DNA of 42,347 nucleotides from Cypionkella sp. (GTDB taxonomy: Bacteria > Pseudomonadota > Alphaproteobacteria > Rhodobacterales > Rhodobacteraceae): positions 1 through 42,347 of the forward strand of contig JALOSF010000012.1 in NCBI GenBank assembly GCA_025458525.1. The letters are read 5' to 3'. Numbering within the stretch: the stretch's first letter is position 1; every line of letters begins with the position of its first letter. The notes beneath the pieces are model-generated. The model saw nothing but the letters and a program-made list of their open reading frames with translations. It ran no database searches and had not been told where the DNA came from. Positions 7,589 through 14,508 of the stretch are shown piece by piece. Both the position numbers and the translations under genes were made by a program.

Positions 7589-9073
7589 TCAGAACCAGCG
7601 GCCAAGGGCCGCAAGATGCATCACATCGGCGCGGCGGGCGTCATTTGTGCCGCGTGCCGAAAGCGTGCAGGCGGTGGCACTTGGCGCGGCATCCAGAACC
7701 ACGGCCGATTGCACGGTGGCGACAGCGCCGCCGGTCACGACAGGTGCTGCAACAAACACCGCAGGGAAGGTCCAGCCCACGCCCGCGCCCGTCGCCCCGG
7801 TCAGGGTGCGCCAGCACATCTGCGTGCCATCGGCCAGGCGCAGGAACTCGCCATTGGCATTGCTGCCGCGCTCGATCACCCGCCCGGTCGGCACGCCCGC
7901 CGCCTGACTGACCGTGCCGACCAGAAACCGCTGGTGGAACATCTCGGACCAGGGGCCATAGCCCGCGGTGCCGCTGCCATCGTCGCGGCAAACGCGAATG
8001 GCGGCCCGTGGCGACCCCGCCGTCAGACTTTCAAGGGCGAGTTCCGATGCGCGGTTCAGATCACGGCTGATGTGGATGATATTGGCAAAGGCAAACGGCG
8101 TGTTCGGATGTGGCGTCACGCCGTTTGTGGTCCAGATCGCGGAAAAGTTCAGGGGAATCTGGTTGGCATCCGCGCCGTTCGCAGGGCGCGCATAGCCGCC
8201 AAGCCCGAAGTCACCCACTTTCAACACCCGCCCCGCCGTCGTGTCTGTCGGGTTTTGCGTCACCGCCGTGCCGGTCAGGGCGGCATTGATCTGGACGGCA
8301 GAGGGCGACACCAGAACCTGGCCAGCGCCGCCCGCCGCCAGGCCAAGCTGATCCGCACCCGCGCGAAACAGGCCCGTATCGGCATCGCCGTCAAAGCTGA
8401 GCGCAGGCGCAAGCGCCGTGCCAGTGCCAAGCATGCCGCCGCCGGGCAGGCCGATCCGCCCCGTCACCGGATCGGCGCGCATCGCGGTCTGCCAGACCGT
8501 CCCGTCGGCACTGACCTTGACCGAAAAGGCATCCTCCCCCGCAAGGCCCATCTCGGCCCGTCCCGACCAGTTGCTTTGAAACAACAACGATGCGGTGTCG
8601 GCTGTCGCAGCCTTGTTGATCTTCAGCTGATGGCCCGCCCCTTCGTGCGACAGCAGGGTCGCGGCTGACGCCACGGCCAGCCGGTTGACCGCATCAAAAC
8701 TGGTGTTGACCCCGATCCCCGGCACATTGTCGACGGGCGGCACATCCCATTGTCCGTTGCGCCAGACACAAAGCCGGCCCTCGGCCCGGTCCCAGGCCAG
8801 CCAGCCTTCGCGGGGTTGGGCGAAGATCCACCCTCCGCCCGCGCGAATGGCAAGTTTGCCGGCATGAGGGGCCCAAGCACCCGTCGGCGCAGATCCGATA
8901 TCCCAGACCTGGCCATTCTGCGGTGTCGCGGGCGGCGTCAGACTGCCCACCGCTTCAAGACAGAGCTGCACCTCCGCATCAAGAATCAGCAGCGCCTCGT
9001 TGTGCGTCACATGCTTTTGCGCCTGCGCGGGCATGATGAAAGGCATCGCAAGGTTTGGCGTATCGTCCGGCAT
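7589..9073 (-). CDS. DUF2793 family tail-fibre/head-spike-like protein
   Basis: A 494-aa protein with no signal peptide. The N-terminal ~125 residues carry the DUF2793 hallmark (PNLAMPFIMPAQAQKHVTHNEALL, then GWIFAQPREGWLAWDR). The middle is glycine/alanine-rich and beta-strand-like (LSFDGDADTGLFRAGADQLGLAAGG), as in trimeric phage fibres. The C-terminus has a receptor-binding-type tail-fibre segment (SNANGEFLRLADGTQMCW, then GWTFPAVFVAAPVVTGG). AGGAG lies about 10 bases upstream of the ATG. DUF2793 proteins are found in phage and gene-transfer-agent loci of Rhodobacterales. From memory, the R. capsulatus GTA head-spike genes (ghsA/ghsB) lie beside capsule genes, as here, but identity to those proteins was not tested. 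It could instead be a prophage remnant fibre. Confidence 0.75.
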   Translation of the reverse strand: MPDDTPNLAMPFIMPAQAQKHVTHNEALLILDAEVQLCLEAVGSLTPPATPQNGQVWDIGSAPTGAWAPHAGKLAIRAGGGWIFAQPREGWLAWDRAEGRLCVWRNGQWDVPPVDNVPGIGVNTSFDAVNRLAVASAATLLSHEGAGHQLKINKAATADTASLLFQSNWSGRAEMGLAGEDAFSVKVSADGTVWQTAMRADPVTGRIGLPGGGMLGTGTALAPALSFDGDADTGLFRAGADQLGLAAGGAGQVLVSPSAVQINAALTGTAVTQNPTDTTAGRVLKVGDFGLGGYARPANGADANQIPLNFSAIWTTNGVTPHPNTPFAFANIIHISRDLNRASELALESLTAGSPRAAIRVCRDDGSGTAGYGPWSEMFHQRFLVGTVSQAAGVPTGRVIERGSNANGEFLRLADGTQMCWRTLTGATGAGVGWTFPAVFVAAPVVTGGAVATVQSAVVLDAAPSATACTLSARGTNDARRADVMHLAALGRWF

Positions 9074-9155
9074 TACCGCAGGCTCCTGGATAAGGTCATT
9101 GCTTGGACTCGACCCTATGTTCGGAACGGCTAATATCAGCTAAGTCCTGCGCGGC

Positions 9156-9188
9156 GCCTGTTCACACATCCTTAACCCTGCAACAGGC
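9156..9188. repeat. Inverted repeat between GT2 stop and the DUF2793 gene
   Basis: GCCTGTT (9156–9162) and AACAGGC (9182–9188) are perfect 7-bp complements around a 19-nt AT-richer loop, ending two bases from the stop of the 9191–10204 gene. It could help terminate that gene or bind a regulator upstream of the spike-like operon. There is no T-tract. Confidence 0.3.
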
Positions 9189-9190
9189 CG

Positions 9191-10204
9191 TCACTGCCCC
9201 GGCGCAGTCTGGCCCCGTGGCGGCGCGACCGTTGCAAGCTGCGTCACATCGGCATGCGACAGGGACGTGTCGCGCAAGATCGCGTCGCGGAACGCGCGCC
9301 GGATCAACCTGCGAAAGGCGGGGCGCTCGTCCACCGGGTAATGACGGGCAAGCCGGGGCCAGCTGAACAGCCACAACGGCAGCAAAAGCCAGAAGGCCGG
9401 GCCCGCAGCCAGCCGATACAGCAAAAGCCGATTGCGGTGGTAGTAATAGACCTTCCACAGCGGACGGACAACTTCGCCCGCGGCAAGCGATGTCGTGTCA
9501 TGTTCAAAACGGATCGCCGGCGCAAAGATCAGCCGACCGCCGCGGCGGCTTAACGTCAGGGTATAGATCGCATCTTCGGCATAAAGGAACAACGAGGCAT
9601 CGGGATAACCGGCCCTGTCCAGCGCCTTGCGCGACAAGAACAATCCCACAAAGGACGCCCCGTCGATGGGCATCGGATGCGGCTGGCCAAAAGCCGCGTC
9701 ACCAAGGTGAAACGCGGCCCTTCCCCCGCCTGCCAAGGTGCGCAGGAACACCCCGGCATGCCAGAACGGGTTGACCGTGGGACGGTTCATCCGGCAGATC
9801 ACACCATCGGGATGGCGCACGGCTGCTGCCACACCCTCCACCGCCGCAAGCTCTCCGCGATCAACCATGGCGCGAAAAGCGGCCAAGGCGTCCGGTTCGG
9901 GGCGGGCATCGTCATCCATCACCACGATCCAATCGGGATCGAACAGGGCACGCGCCCGGCGCATGCCATGCGCAAAACCGCCCGCACCGCCCAGATTCTG
10001 CGCCAACCGCTCGACGTGCAGCCGCGGCTCGTCCAGACTGTGAAGCCAGGCGTCCGTCCCGTCGGTGCTGGCATTGTCGATCACGATGATCTTGTGCAGG
10101 ACCGTGGGCGCCGATGCGGCCAAAGCCGCGACACTGCGCTGCAACTGCGGCAATCTGTTGTAGGTGACGACAATCGCAACAAGTTTCGGGCTGCCTTGCG
10201 TCAT
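9191..10204 (-). CDS. GT2 glycosyltransferase, galactofuranosyl/rhamnosyl-transferase type
   Basis: A 337-aa cytoplasmic or membrane-associated GT-A transferase. AIVVTYNR opens the Rossmann-like fold (residues 10–17). IIVIDNASTDGT follows, and the metal-binding acidic triad is D97-D98-D99 in WIVVMDDDARPEPD. The downstream pattern FVGLFLSRKALDRAGYPD, LYAEDAIY and WKVYYYHRNRLLLYR is typical of the GlfT2/WbbL-like subgroup, which uses UDP-galactofuranose or dTDP-rhamnose. GalE is immediately divergent (162-base spacer) and Glf lies at 28308–29414, so UDP-Galf is a reasonable donor, though this is inference. A hydrophobic FWLLLPLWLF segment near the C-terminus may anchor it to the membrane. The ATG at 10204 matches the family N-terminus; its Shine–Dalgarno is weak. 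Confidence 0.82.
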   Translation of the reverse strand: MTQGSPKLVAIVVTYNRLPQLQRSVAALAASAPTVLHKIIVIDNASTDGTDAWLHSLDEPRLHVERLAQNLGGAGGFAHGMRRARALFDPDWIVVMDDDARPEPDALAAFRAMVDRGELAAVEGVAAAVRHPDGVICRMNRPTVNPFWHAGVFLRTLAGGGRAAFHLGDAAFGQPHPMPIDGASFVGLFLSRKALDRAGYPDASLFLYAEDAIYTLTLSRRGGRLIFAPAIRFEHDTTSLAAGEVVRPLWKVYYYHRNRLLLYRLAAGPAFWLLLPLWLFSWPRLARHYPVDERPAFRRLIRRAFRDAILRDTSLSHADVTQLATVAPPRGQTAPGQ

Positions 10205-10366
10205 CTGTTTGCGAGTGCCTTTGGAAGGATATCGGACATGGCAAGCGGTATGGGGCAGATGTGCCAAAGCCTCAAGCCAAATTGCCGGAACGGGCCCCCT
10301 GCTTTGCGGTTGCCGCCGCGGTGCAGGCATGGCACCACAAGCCAATCGTCGCGACGGAGGCTTTCC

Positions 10367-11350
10367 ATGACCCATGTGCTTGTCACCGGAGGCGCAGGCT
10401 ATGTCGGCTCCCATGCCTGCAAGGCCCTGCACAAGGCTGGTTTCACCCCCGTCACCTTCGACAACCTCTCGACCGGCTGGGCCGAGGCGGTGCGCTTTGG
10501 CCCGCTTGTCACGGGCGATCTTCTGGACCGCGCGGCGCTGGACGAAGCCTTTGCCGCGTATCAGCCGGTTGCGGTCCTGCACTTTGCGGCGCTGTCGCTG
10601 GTCGGGGACAGCATGAAGGACCCCGGCCACTATTGGCGCACCAATCTGATCGGCGCGTTGAACCTGGCCGAGGCGGCGGTCGCGGCCGGGTGCTTGCGAT
10701 TCATCTTTTCGTCCACCTGCGCGACCTATGGCGATCAGGACGGCGTGGTGCTGACCGAAACCACCGAACAACGGCCGATCAACGCCTATGGCGCCTCAAA
10801 ACGCGCGATCGAGGATATGCTGGCGAATTTCCATGCCGCCTTCGGGCTGGAACATGTGATCTTTCGCTATTTCAACGTCGCGGGCGCCGACCCGGAGGGC
10901 GAACTTGGCGAACAGCACCGGCCCGAAACCCACCTGATCCCGCTGATGCTGGATGCGATTGCCGGACGCCGCGCCGCGCTTACGCTCCATGGCACCGATT
11001 ATCCAACAGCCGATGGCACCTGCGTGCGCGATTACATCCATGTCTCCGATCTGGTGGATGCGCATGTGCTTGGCCTGCGCTGGCTGCTGGAGGGCAAGGG
11101 CAGCCGCGCCTTCAACCTTGGCACCGGCACCGGATTTTCCGTGCGTCAGGTCATCGATCACGCCGGTCAGGTCACAAACCGCAGCGTGCCGATCACCGAA
11201 GGCCCGCGCCGCGCGGGGGATGCGGCGGCGCTCGTTTCGGGCAGCCAGCGCGCGCGGACAGAGCTGGACTGGACCCCAACCCGCTCCACCCTCGACCAGA
11301 TGATCCGCGACGCCTGGCGATGGGATCAAAAGCCCGGCTATTCGCGCTGA
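10367..11350 (+). CDS. galE: UDP-glucose 4-epimerase
   Basis: Interconverts UDP-glucose and UDP-galactose in the cytoplasm. The 327-aa length fits the extended short-chain dehydrogenase family. The NAD-binding motif TGGAGYVGS is at residues 7–15. The catalytic set is S116 (FSSTCATYG), Y141 and K145 (YGASK). Further family markers are FRYFNVAGADPEGELGE and DYIHVSDLVDAH. The ATG at 10367 is chosen over the long upstream open frame because GGAGG (10356–10360) sits 6 bases before it and the protein begins MTHVLVTGGAGYVG as in homologues. It is divergent from the GT2 gene and convergent with kpsM (24 bases apart, no clear terminator). With Glf it gives a route to UDP-galactofuranose. Confidence 0.95.
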   Translation: MTHVLVTGGAGYVGSHACKALHKAGFTPVTFDNLSTGWAEAVRFGPLVTGDLLDRAALDEAFAAYQPVAVLHFAALSLVGDSMKDPGHYWRTNLIGALNLAEAAVAAGCLRFIFSSTCATYGDQDGVVLTETTEQRPINAYGASKRAIEDMLANFHAAFGLEHVIFRYFNVAGADPEGELGEQHRPETHLIPLMLDAIAGRRAALTLHGTDYPTADGTCVRDYIHVSDLVDAHVLGLRWLLEGKGSRAFNLGTGTGFSVRQVIDHAGQVTNRSVPITEGPRRAGDAAALVSGSQRARTELDWTPTRSTLDQMIRDAWRWDQKPGYSR

Positions 11351-11374
11351 TCCCGGCCCGGCGGTCAGACCCGG

Positions 11375-12211
11375 TCAGTTCCGGTTGAGAAGTTCCTTGT
11401 GATACCGGCGCAGCAGCATCATCGCAAAGCTCAGCGGCAGCATGCACCACAGCAAGACATAGGACACCGACACGTAATCCGGCCGATAGGTTGGATAAAA
11501 CCCCTCGCGCATGATCCCGGCGATATGCATCCAGGGCAGGTAATACAGCACGTTCTGCGCTGCCGGTGGAATGTTTTCGTAAACGAAGAAAACACCCGAC
11601 ACGATAAACAACGGGCGGCTCAGGATCGACCACGCGATGTCCCACACCTCGATGCGGGTGCCAAGAAAACAGTTCATCACCCCGATGCTCAACCCAAGCC
11701 CCGCCGACAAGAACATGGCCAACGTGATCTTGGGCAGATCAAGAATTGTGGTGGTGCTGGACACCGCGAGGATGCCCCAAAGCACGATCACCGTGACCAA
11801 CAGCCCGGTCAGAGTGTTGAGGATGAACCGGGCCAGCACGGAATCCATCCACGTCACCGCAGGATAGGCCAGCAAGGGCTTTGAAAAGGACAAGGACCGC
11901 GCGGTCGCATTGGCGATGGATTGATACAGCGCAAAGGGCATGTATCCGGTCGCATAGAACAGCAGGAAATCAGACCCAAGTGCGGGGGCATGAAACATCA
12001 GGCCAAAGCCGACAGCCATCACGATGATCGCGCCGACCGGCTCCAGCAAGGCCCAGGCATACCCCCCGGGCGAGCGGCCATAGCGCGTTGACATCTCGCG
12101 CAGCATCAGCGCGGAAACCGTCCGGAACGTGGCCCAACTGCGCCCGACCCTTGGCTTGTCCATCGGTAAGGAAGGTGTGACCTTTTCGGCCATTACGCTG
12201 CTTTCTGCCAT
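11375..12211 (-). CDS. kpsM: Capsule polysaccharide ABC-transporter permease (KpsM/Wzm type)
   Basis: Inner-membrane half of the ABC-2 type exporter that moves finished polysaccharide to the periplasm. The 278-aa product has about six hydrophobic segments (AIIVMAVGFGLMF, FLLFYATGYMPFALY, LTGLLVTVIVLWGIL, LFIVSGVFFVYENIP and others). The N-terminal LMLREMSTRYGRSPGGYAWALLEPVGAI motif is typical of KpsM/BexB/CtrC. YYLPWMHIAGIMREGFYPTY near the end matches the conserved C-terminal region. The ATG at 12211 is preferred, with only a weak GGA upstream; internal starts at later Met codons are possible. It is transcribed away from kpsE–kpsT, with just 45 bases between the start codons, so both directions share one small control region. 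Confidence 0.92.
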   Translation of the reverse strand: MAESSVMAEKVTPSLPMDKPRVGRSWATFRTVSALMLREMSTRYGRSPGGYAWALLEPVGAIIVMAVGFGLMFHAPALGSDFLLFYATGYMPFALYQSIANATARSLSFSKPLLAYPAVTWMDSVLARFILNTLTGLLVTVIVLWGILAVSSTTTILDLPKITLAMFLSAGLGLSIGVMNCFLGTRIEVWDIAWSILSRPLFIVSGVFFVYENIPPAAQNVLYYLPWMHIAGIMREGFYPTYRPDYVSVSYVLLWCMLPLSFAMMLLRRYHKELLNRN

Positions 12212-12256
12212 GGCGCTGATCCACGGTATGGTGAATTCTGGTCCGGTTATGTAGTA

Positions 12257-13777
12257 ATGATGGCCAGAGTGCAAATCATTCAGGACGGGCTTGCCTTGAC
12301 CGAACCGGCGAAACCGCAAGCGACACAGGGCGCAGCCCCTGACCCACAAGCCGCACCTGCTCCGAACCCTGCGCCGCCCGCGGCGACCCAACCGCCCGCG
12401 GCATCGCCCCCCCAATCCGCCGCGCAGGCAGCGCCCGCGCTCAAGGCCGTGCCCTCGCCCGCTGCCGTGCCAGAGGCGAGCAAACCCGTCGCGGCGGCAA
12501 GCGCAACTCCAGCCCCCGGTCCGGCCGTGGCGCCCGCCCCCGCCGTGGCGGCCCCCGCGCCGAACCCCAACGCAAAGGCCGCGGGCGCGGCAACGCCCGC
12601 ACCCGGCCAAACCGCGGCCAAGCCGGCCGCCGCAGCGGTGCAGATGCGCCCCGTGGCGGCCGCGGCCACGCTGAAGCGGCGGCACTATGGGCTGATGCTG
12701 TCTTTCGTGGCCGTGGTGATCGTGCCAGTCATCATCACCATGTTCTACCTGTTCGTGCTGGCCAATGACCAATATGCCTCCCGCGCCGGGTTCACGATCC
12801 GCCAGGAGAACGGCAACAGCGCCAGTTCGATCCTGGGCGGGCTGTCCTTCCTGACCGGCGCCTCTCAGGGCGTGAATGCCGGCGTGCTGCATGAATTCAT
12901 GCAAAGCCCCGCGATGATGGAACAAGTCAACAACCGCTTCGACCTGCGCGCCCATTACGCGCAGGGCTGGCCAAAAGACCCGATCTACGCGATCTGGCCC
13001 GATGCCACCAACGAAGAACTGTTTCGGTTCTGGAAACGTGTCTTGCGGCTTTCCTACGATTCCGCCTCTGGCCTCATTGATATCACGGTGCAGGCGCTTG
13101 ATCCCGACAGCGCCCAGCAGATCGCTCAGGTGATCCTTGAAGAAAGCCAGCTGATGATCAACCGGCTGAACGATGCCCAGCGCACCGATTCCATGGCCAA
13201 TGCCGAGCGCGAGCTTGCCGAGGCCGTCGAAAGCCTGCGCGCCGCCCGAACCGCGCTGACGGTGTTCCGCGCCGAAACCCGCATCGTCGATCCGATTGCC
13301 GATATCCAGGGTCGGCTGGGCGTGGTGTCGAACCTGCAACAACAACTGGCCCAGGCTCTGGTGGAACTCGATCTTCTGGACCCGTCCACGCGGGTGGACG
13401 ATCCACGCCGCGCCCAACTCACGCGCCGCATCGAAGTGATCCGCAACCGGATCGAGGAGGAGCGCAACTTTTTTGGCACCGATGCGGGGTCGCCAGACGA
13501 TGAAACCTATCCCGAGATGATCGCGCAATACGAAGCGCTGAGCGTCGATCTGGAATTCGCGGAACGCAATTACACCGCAGCCCTTGCCGCCTTGCAGGCG
13601 GCCATGTCGAATGCAAGCCGCCAGTCGCTTTATCTTGCCGCCTACATCCCCCCCACAAAGGCGCAGGAGGCCGAATATCCCGAACGCTTTACCCTGCTTG
13701 CCCTTGTCGTCGGCTTTTTGATCCTCGCCTGGTCCATCATGGCGCTGATCTATTACAGTCTGCGCGACAGGGCCTGA
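12257..13777 (+). CDS. kpsE: Capsule polysaccharide export inner-membrane protein (KpsE/BexC/CtrB type) with Pro/Ala-rich N-extension
   Basis: Polysaccharide co-polymerase/export adaptor (PCP-3 class) linking the KpsMT transporter to the outer membrane. The 506 residues divide into a Pro/Ala-rich low-complexity region (about 10–130), transmembrane segment 1 (about 146–168), a periplasmic domain with coiled-coil stretches (AERELAEAVESLRAARTALT and onwards), and transmembrane segment 2 (about 478–500) with a short cytoplasmic tail. ASRAGFTIRQ after TM1 and YLAAYIPPTKAQEAEYPER before TM2 are strong family markers. The low-complexity cytoplasmic extension is longer than in E. coli KpsE. Two ATGs are adjacent (12257, 12260). 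kpsT follows 26 bases downstream. Confidence 0.92.
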   Translation: MMARVQIIQDGLALTEPAKPQATQGAAPDPQAAPAPNPAPPAATQPPAASPPQSAAQAAPALKAVPSPAAVPEASKPVAAASATPAPGPAVAPAPAVAAPAPNPNAKAAGAATPAPGQTAAKPAAAAVQMRPVAAAATLKRRHYGLMLSFVAVVIVPVIITMFYLFVLANDQYASRAGFTIRQENGNSASSILGGLSFLTGASQGVNAGVLHEFMQSPAMMEQVNNRFDLRAHYAQGWPKDPIYAIWPDATNEELFRFWKRVLRLSYDSASGLIDITVQALDPDSAQQIAQVILEESQLMINRLNDAQRTDSMANAERELAEAVESLRAARTALTVFRAETRIVDPIADIQGRLGVVSNLQQQLAQALVELDLLDPSTRVDDPRRAQLTRRIEVIRNRIEEERNFFGTDAGSPDDETYPEMIAQYEALSVDLEFAERNYTAALAALQAAMSNASRQSLYLAAYIPPTKAQEAEYPERFTLLALVVGFLILAWSIMALIYYSLRDRA

Positions 13778-13803
13778 TCGATGCGGGCGCTGCGGGCACT
13801 CCG

Positions 13804-14457
13804 ATGATCGTTTTCGAAAACCTTTCCAAGGGCTTCTGGGTGCGGGGGGAATGGTATCAGGTGCTCGACAACCTGAACCTCGTGCTGCCAAAGGGCAAAT
13901 CCCTTGCCCTGTTGGGGCGCAACGGCGCGGGCAAATCCACCTTGCTCAAGATCGTGTCCGGCACCATGCCCCCCACGACCGGCCGTGTGGTCGTCGATGG
14001 CACCGTCTCCTGGCCGGTGGGCTTTGGCGGCAGTTTCCACCGCGATCTGACGGGCGCGCAGAACATAAAGTTTCTGGCGCGTGTTTACGGCGTCGATACC
14101 GAAATGCTGACCGCTTTCGTCGAGGATTTTGCCGAACTGGGCAAGCATTTCCACATGCCGATGAGCACCTATTCCTCGGGCATGTATTCGCGCTTGGCCT
14201 TTGGCGTCTCCATGGGCATCGCCTTTGATGTCTATCTGGTCGATGAGGTCACGGCCGTGGGTGATGCGCGCTTTCGCGAAAAAAGCGCCGCCGTCTTTGC
14301 CGAGCGGATGAAGACCTCCAGCGCGGTTCTGGTCAGCCACAACACCGGCGACATCCTCAAATTCTGCGATGCCGCGATTTTGCTGCATCAGGGCAAGTTG
14401 ACTTATTTTGATGACGTCAAGGCCGCGTTGGAGGCCCACGCCGCCCTGATGAAGTGA
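13804..14457 (+). CDS. kpsT: Capsule polysaccharide ABC-transporter ATP-binding protein (KpsT/Wzt type)
   Basis: ATPase powering the KpsM channel on the cytoplasmic face. The 217-aa length is normal for KpsT/CtrD, without the extra sugar-binding domain of O-antigen Wzt. Walker A is GRNGAGKST (residues 38–46). The signature region is STYSSGMYSRLAFGVSMG. Walker B is VYLVDEVTAVGD with D147-E148, and the switch histidine is in VLVSHNTGD. The start MIVFENLSKGF aligns with the family; there is no clear Shine–Dalgarno, consistent with coupling to kpsE 26 bases upstream. It is convergent with the RTX protease gene (51 bases between stops, no convincing terminator). Confidence 0.95.
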   Translation: MIVFENLSKGFWVRGEWYQVLDNLNLVLPKGKSLALLGRNGAGKSTLLKIVSGTMPPTTGRVVVDGTVSWPVGFGGSFHRDLTGAQNIKFLARVYGVDTEMLTAFVEDFAELGKHFHMPMSTYSSGMYSRLAFGVSMGIAFDVYLVDEVTAVGDARFREKSAAVFAERMKTSSAVLVSHNTGDILKFCDAAILLHQGKLTYFDDVKAALEAHAALMK

Positions 14458-14508
14458 TCCCGGGCGGCAAGACGGCCCCCCGGACTTGCTCTGCTGCCCA
14501 AATCCGCC

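Noticed and set aside
14458..14508. GC-rich partial hairpin between kpsT and the RTX protease
   Set aside because: The stem is interrupted and lacks a T-tract.
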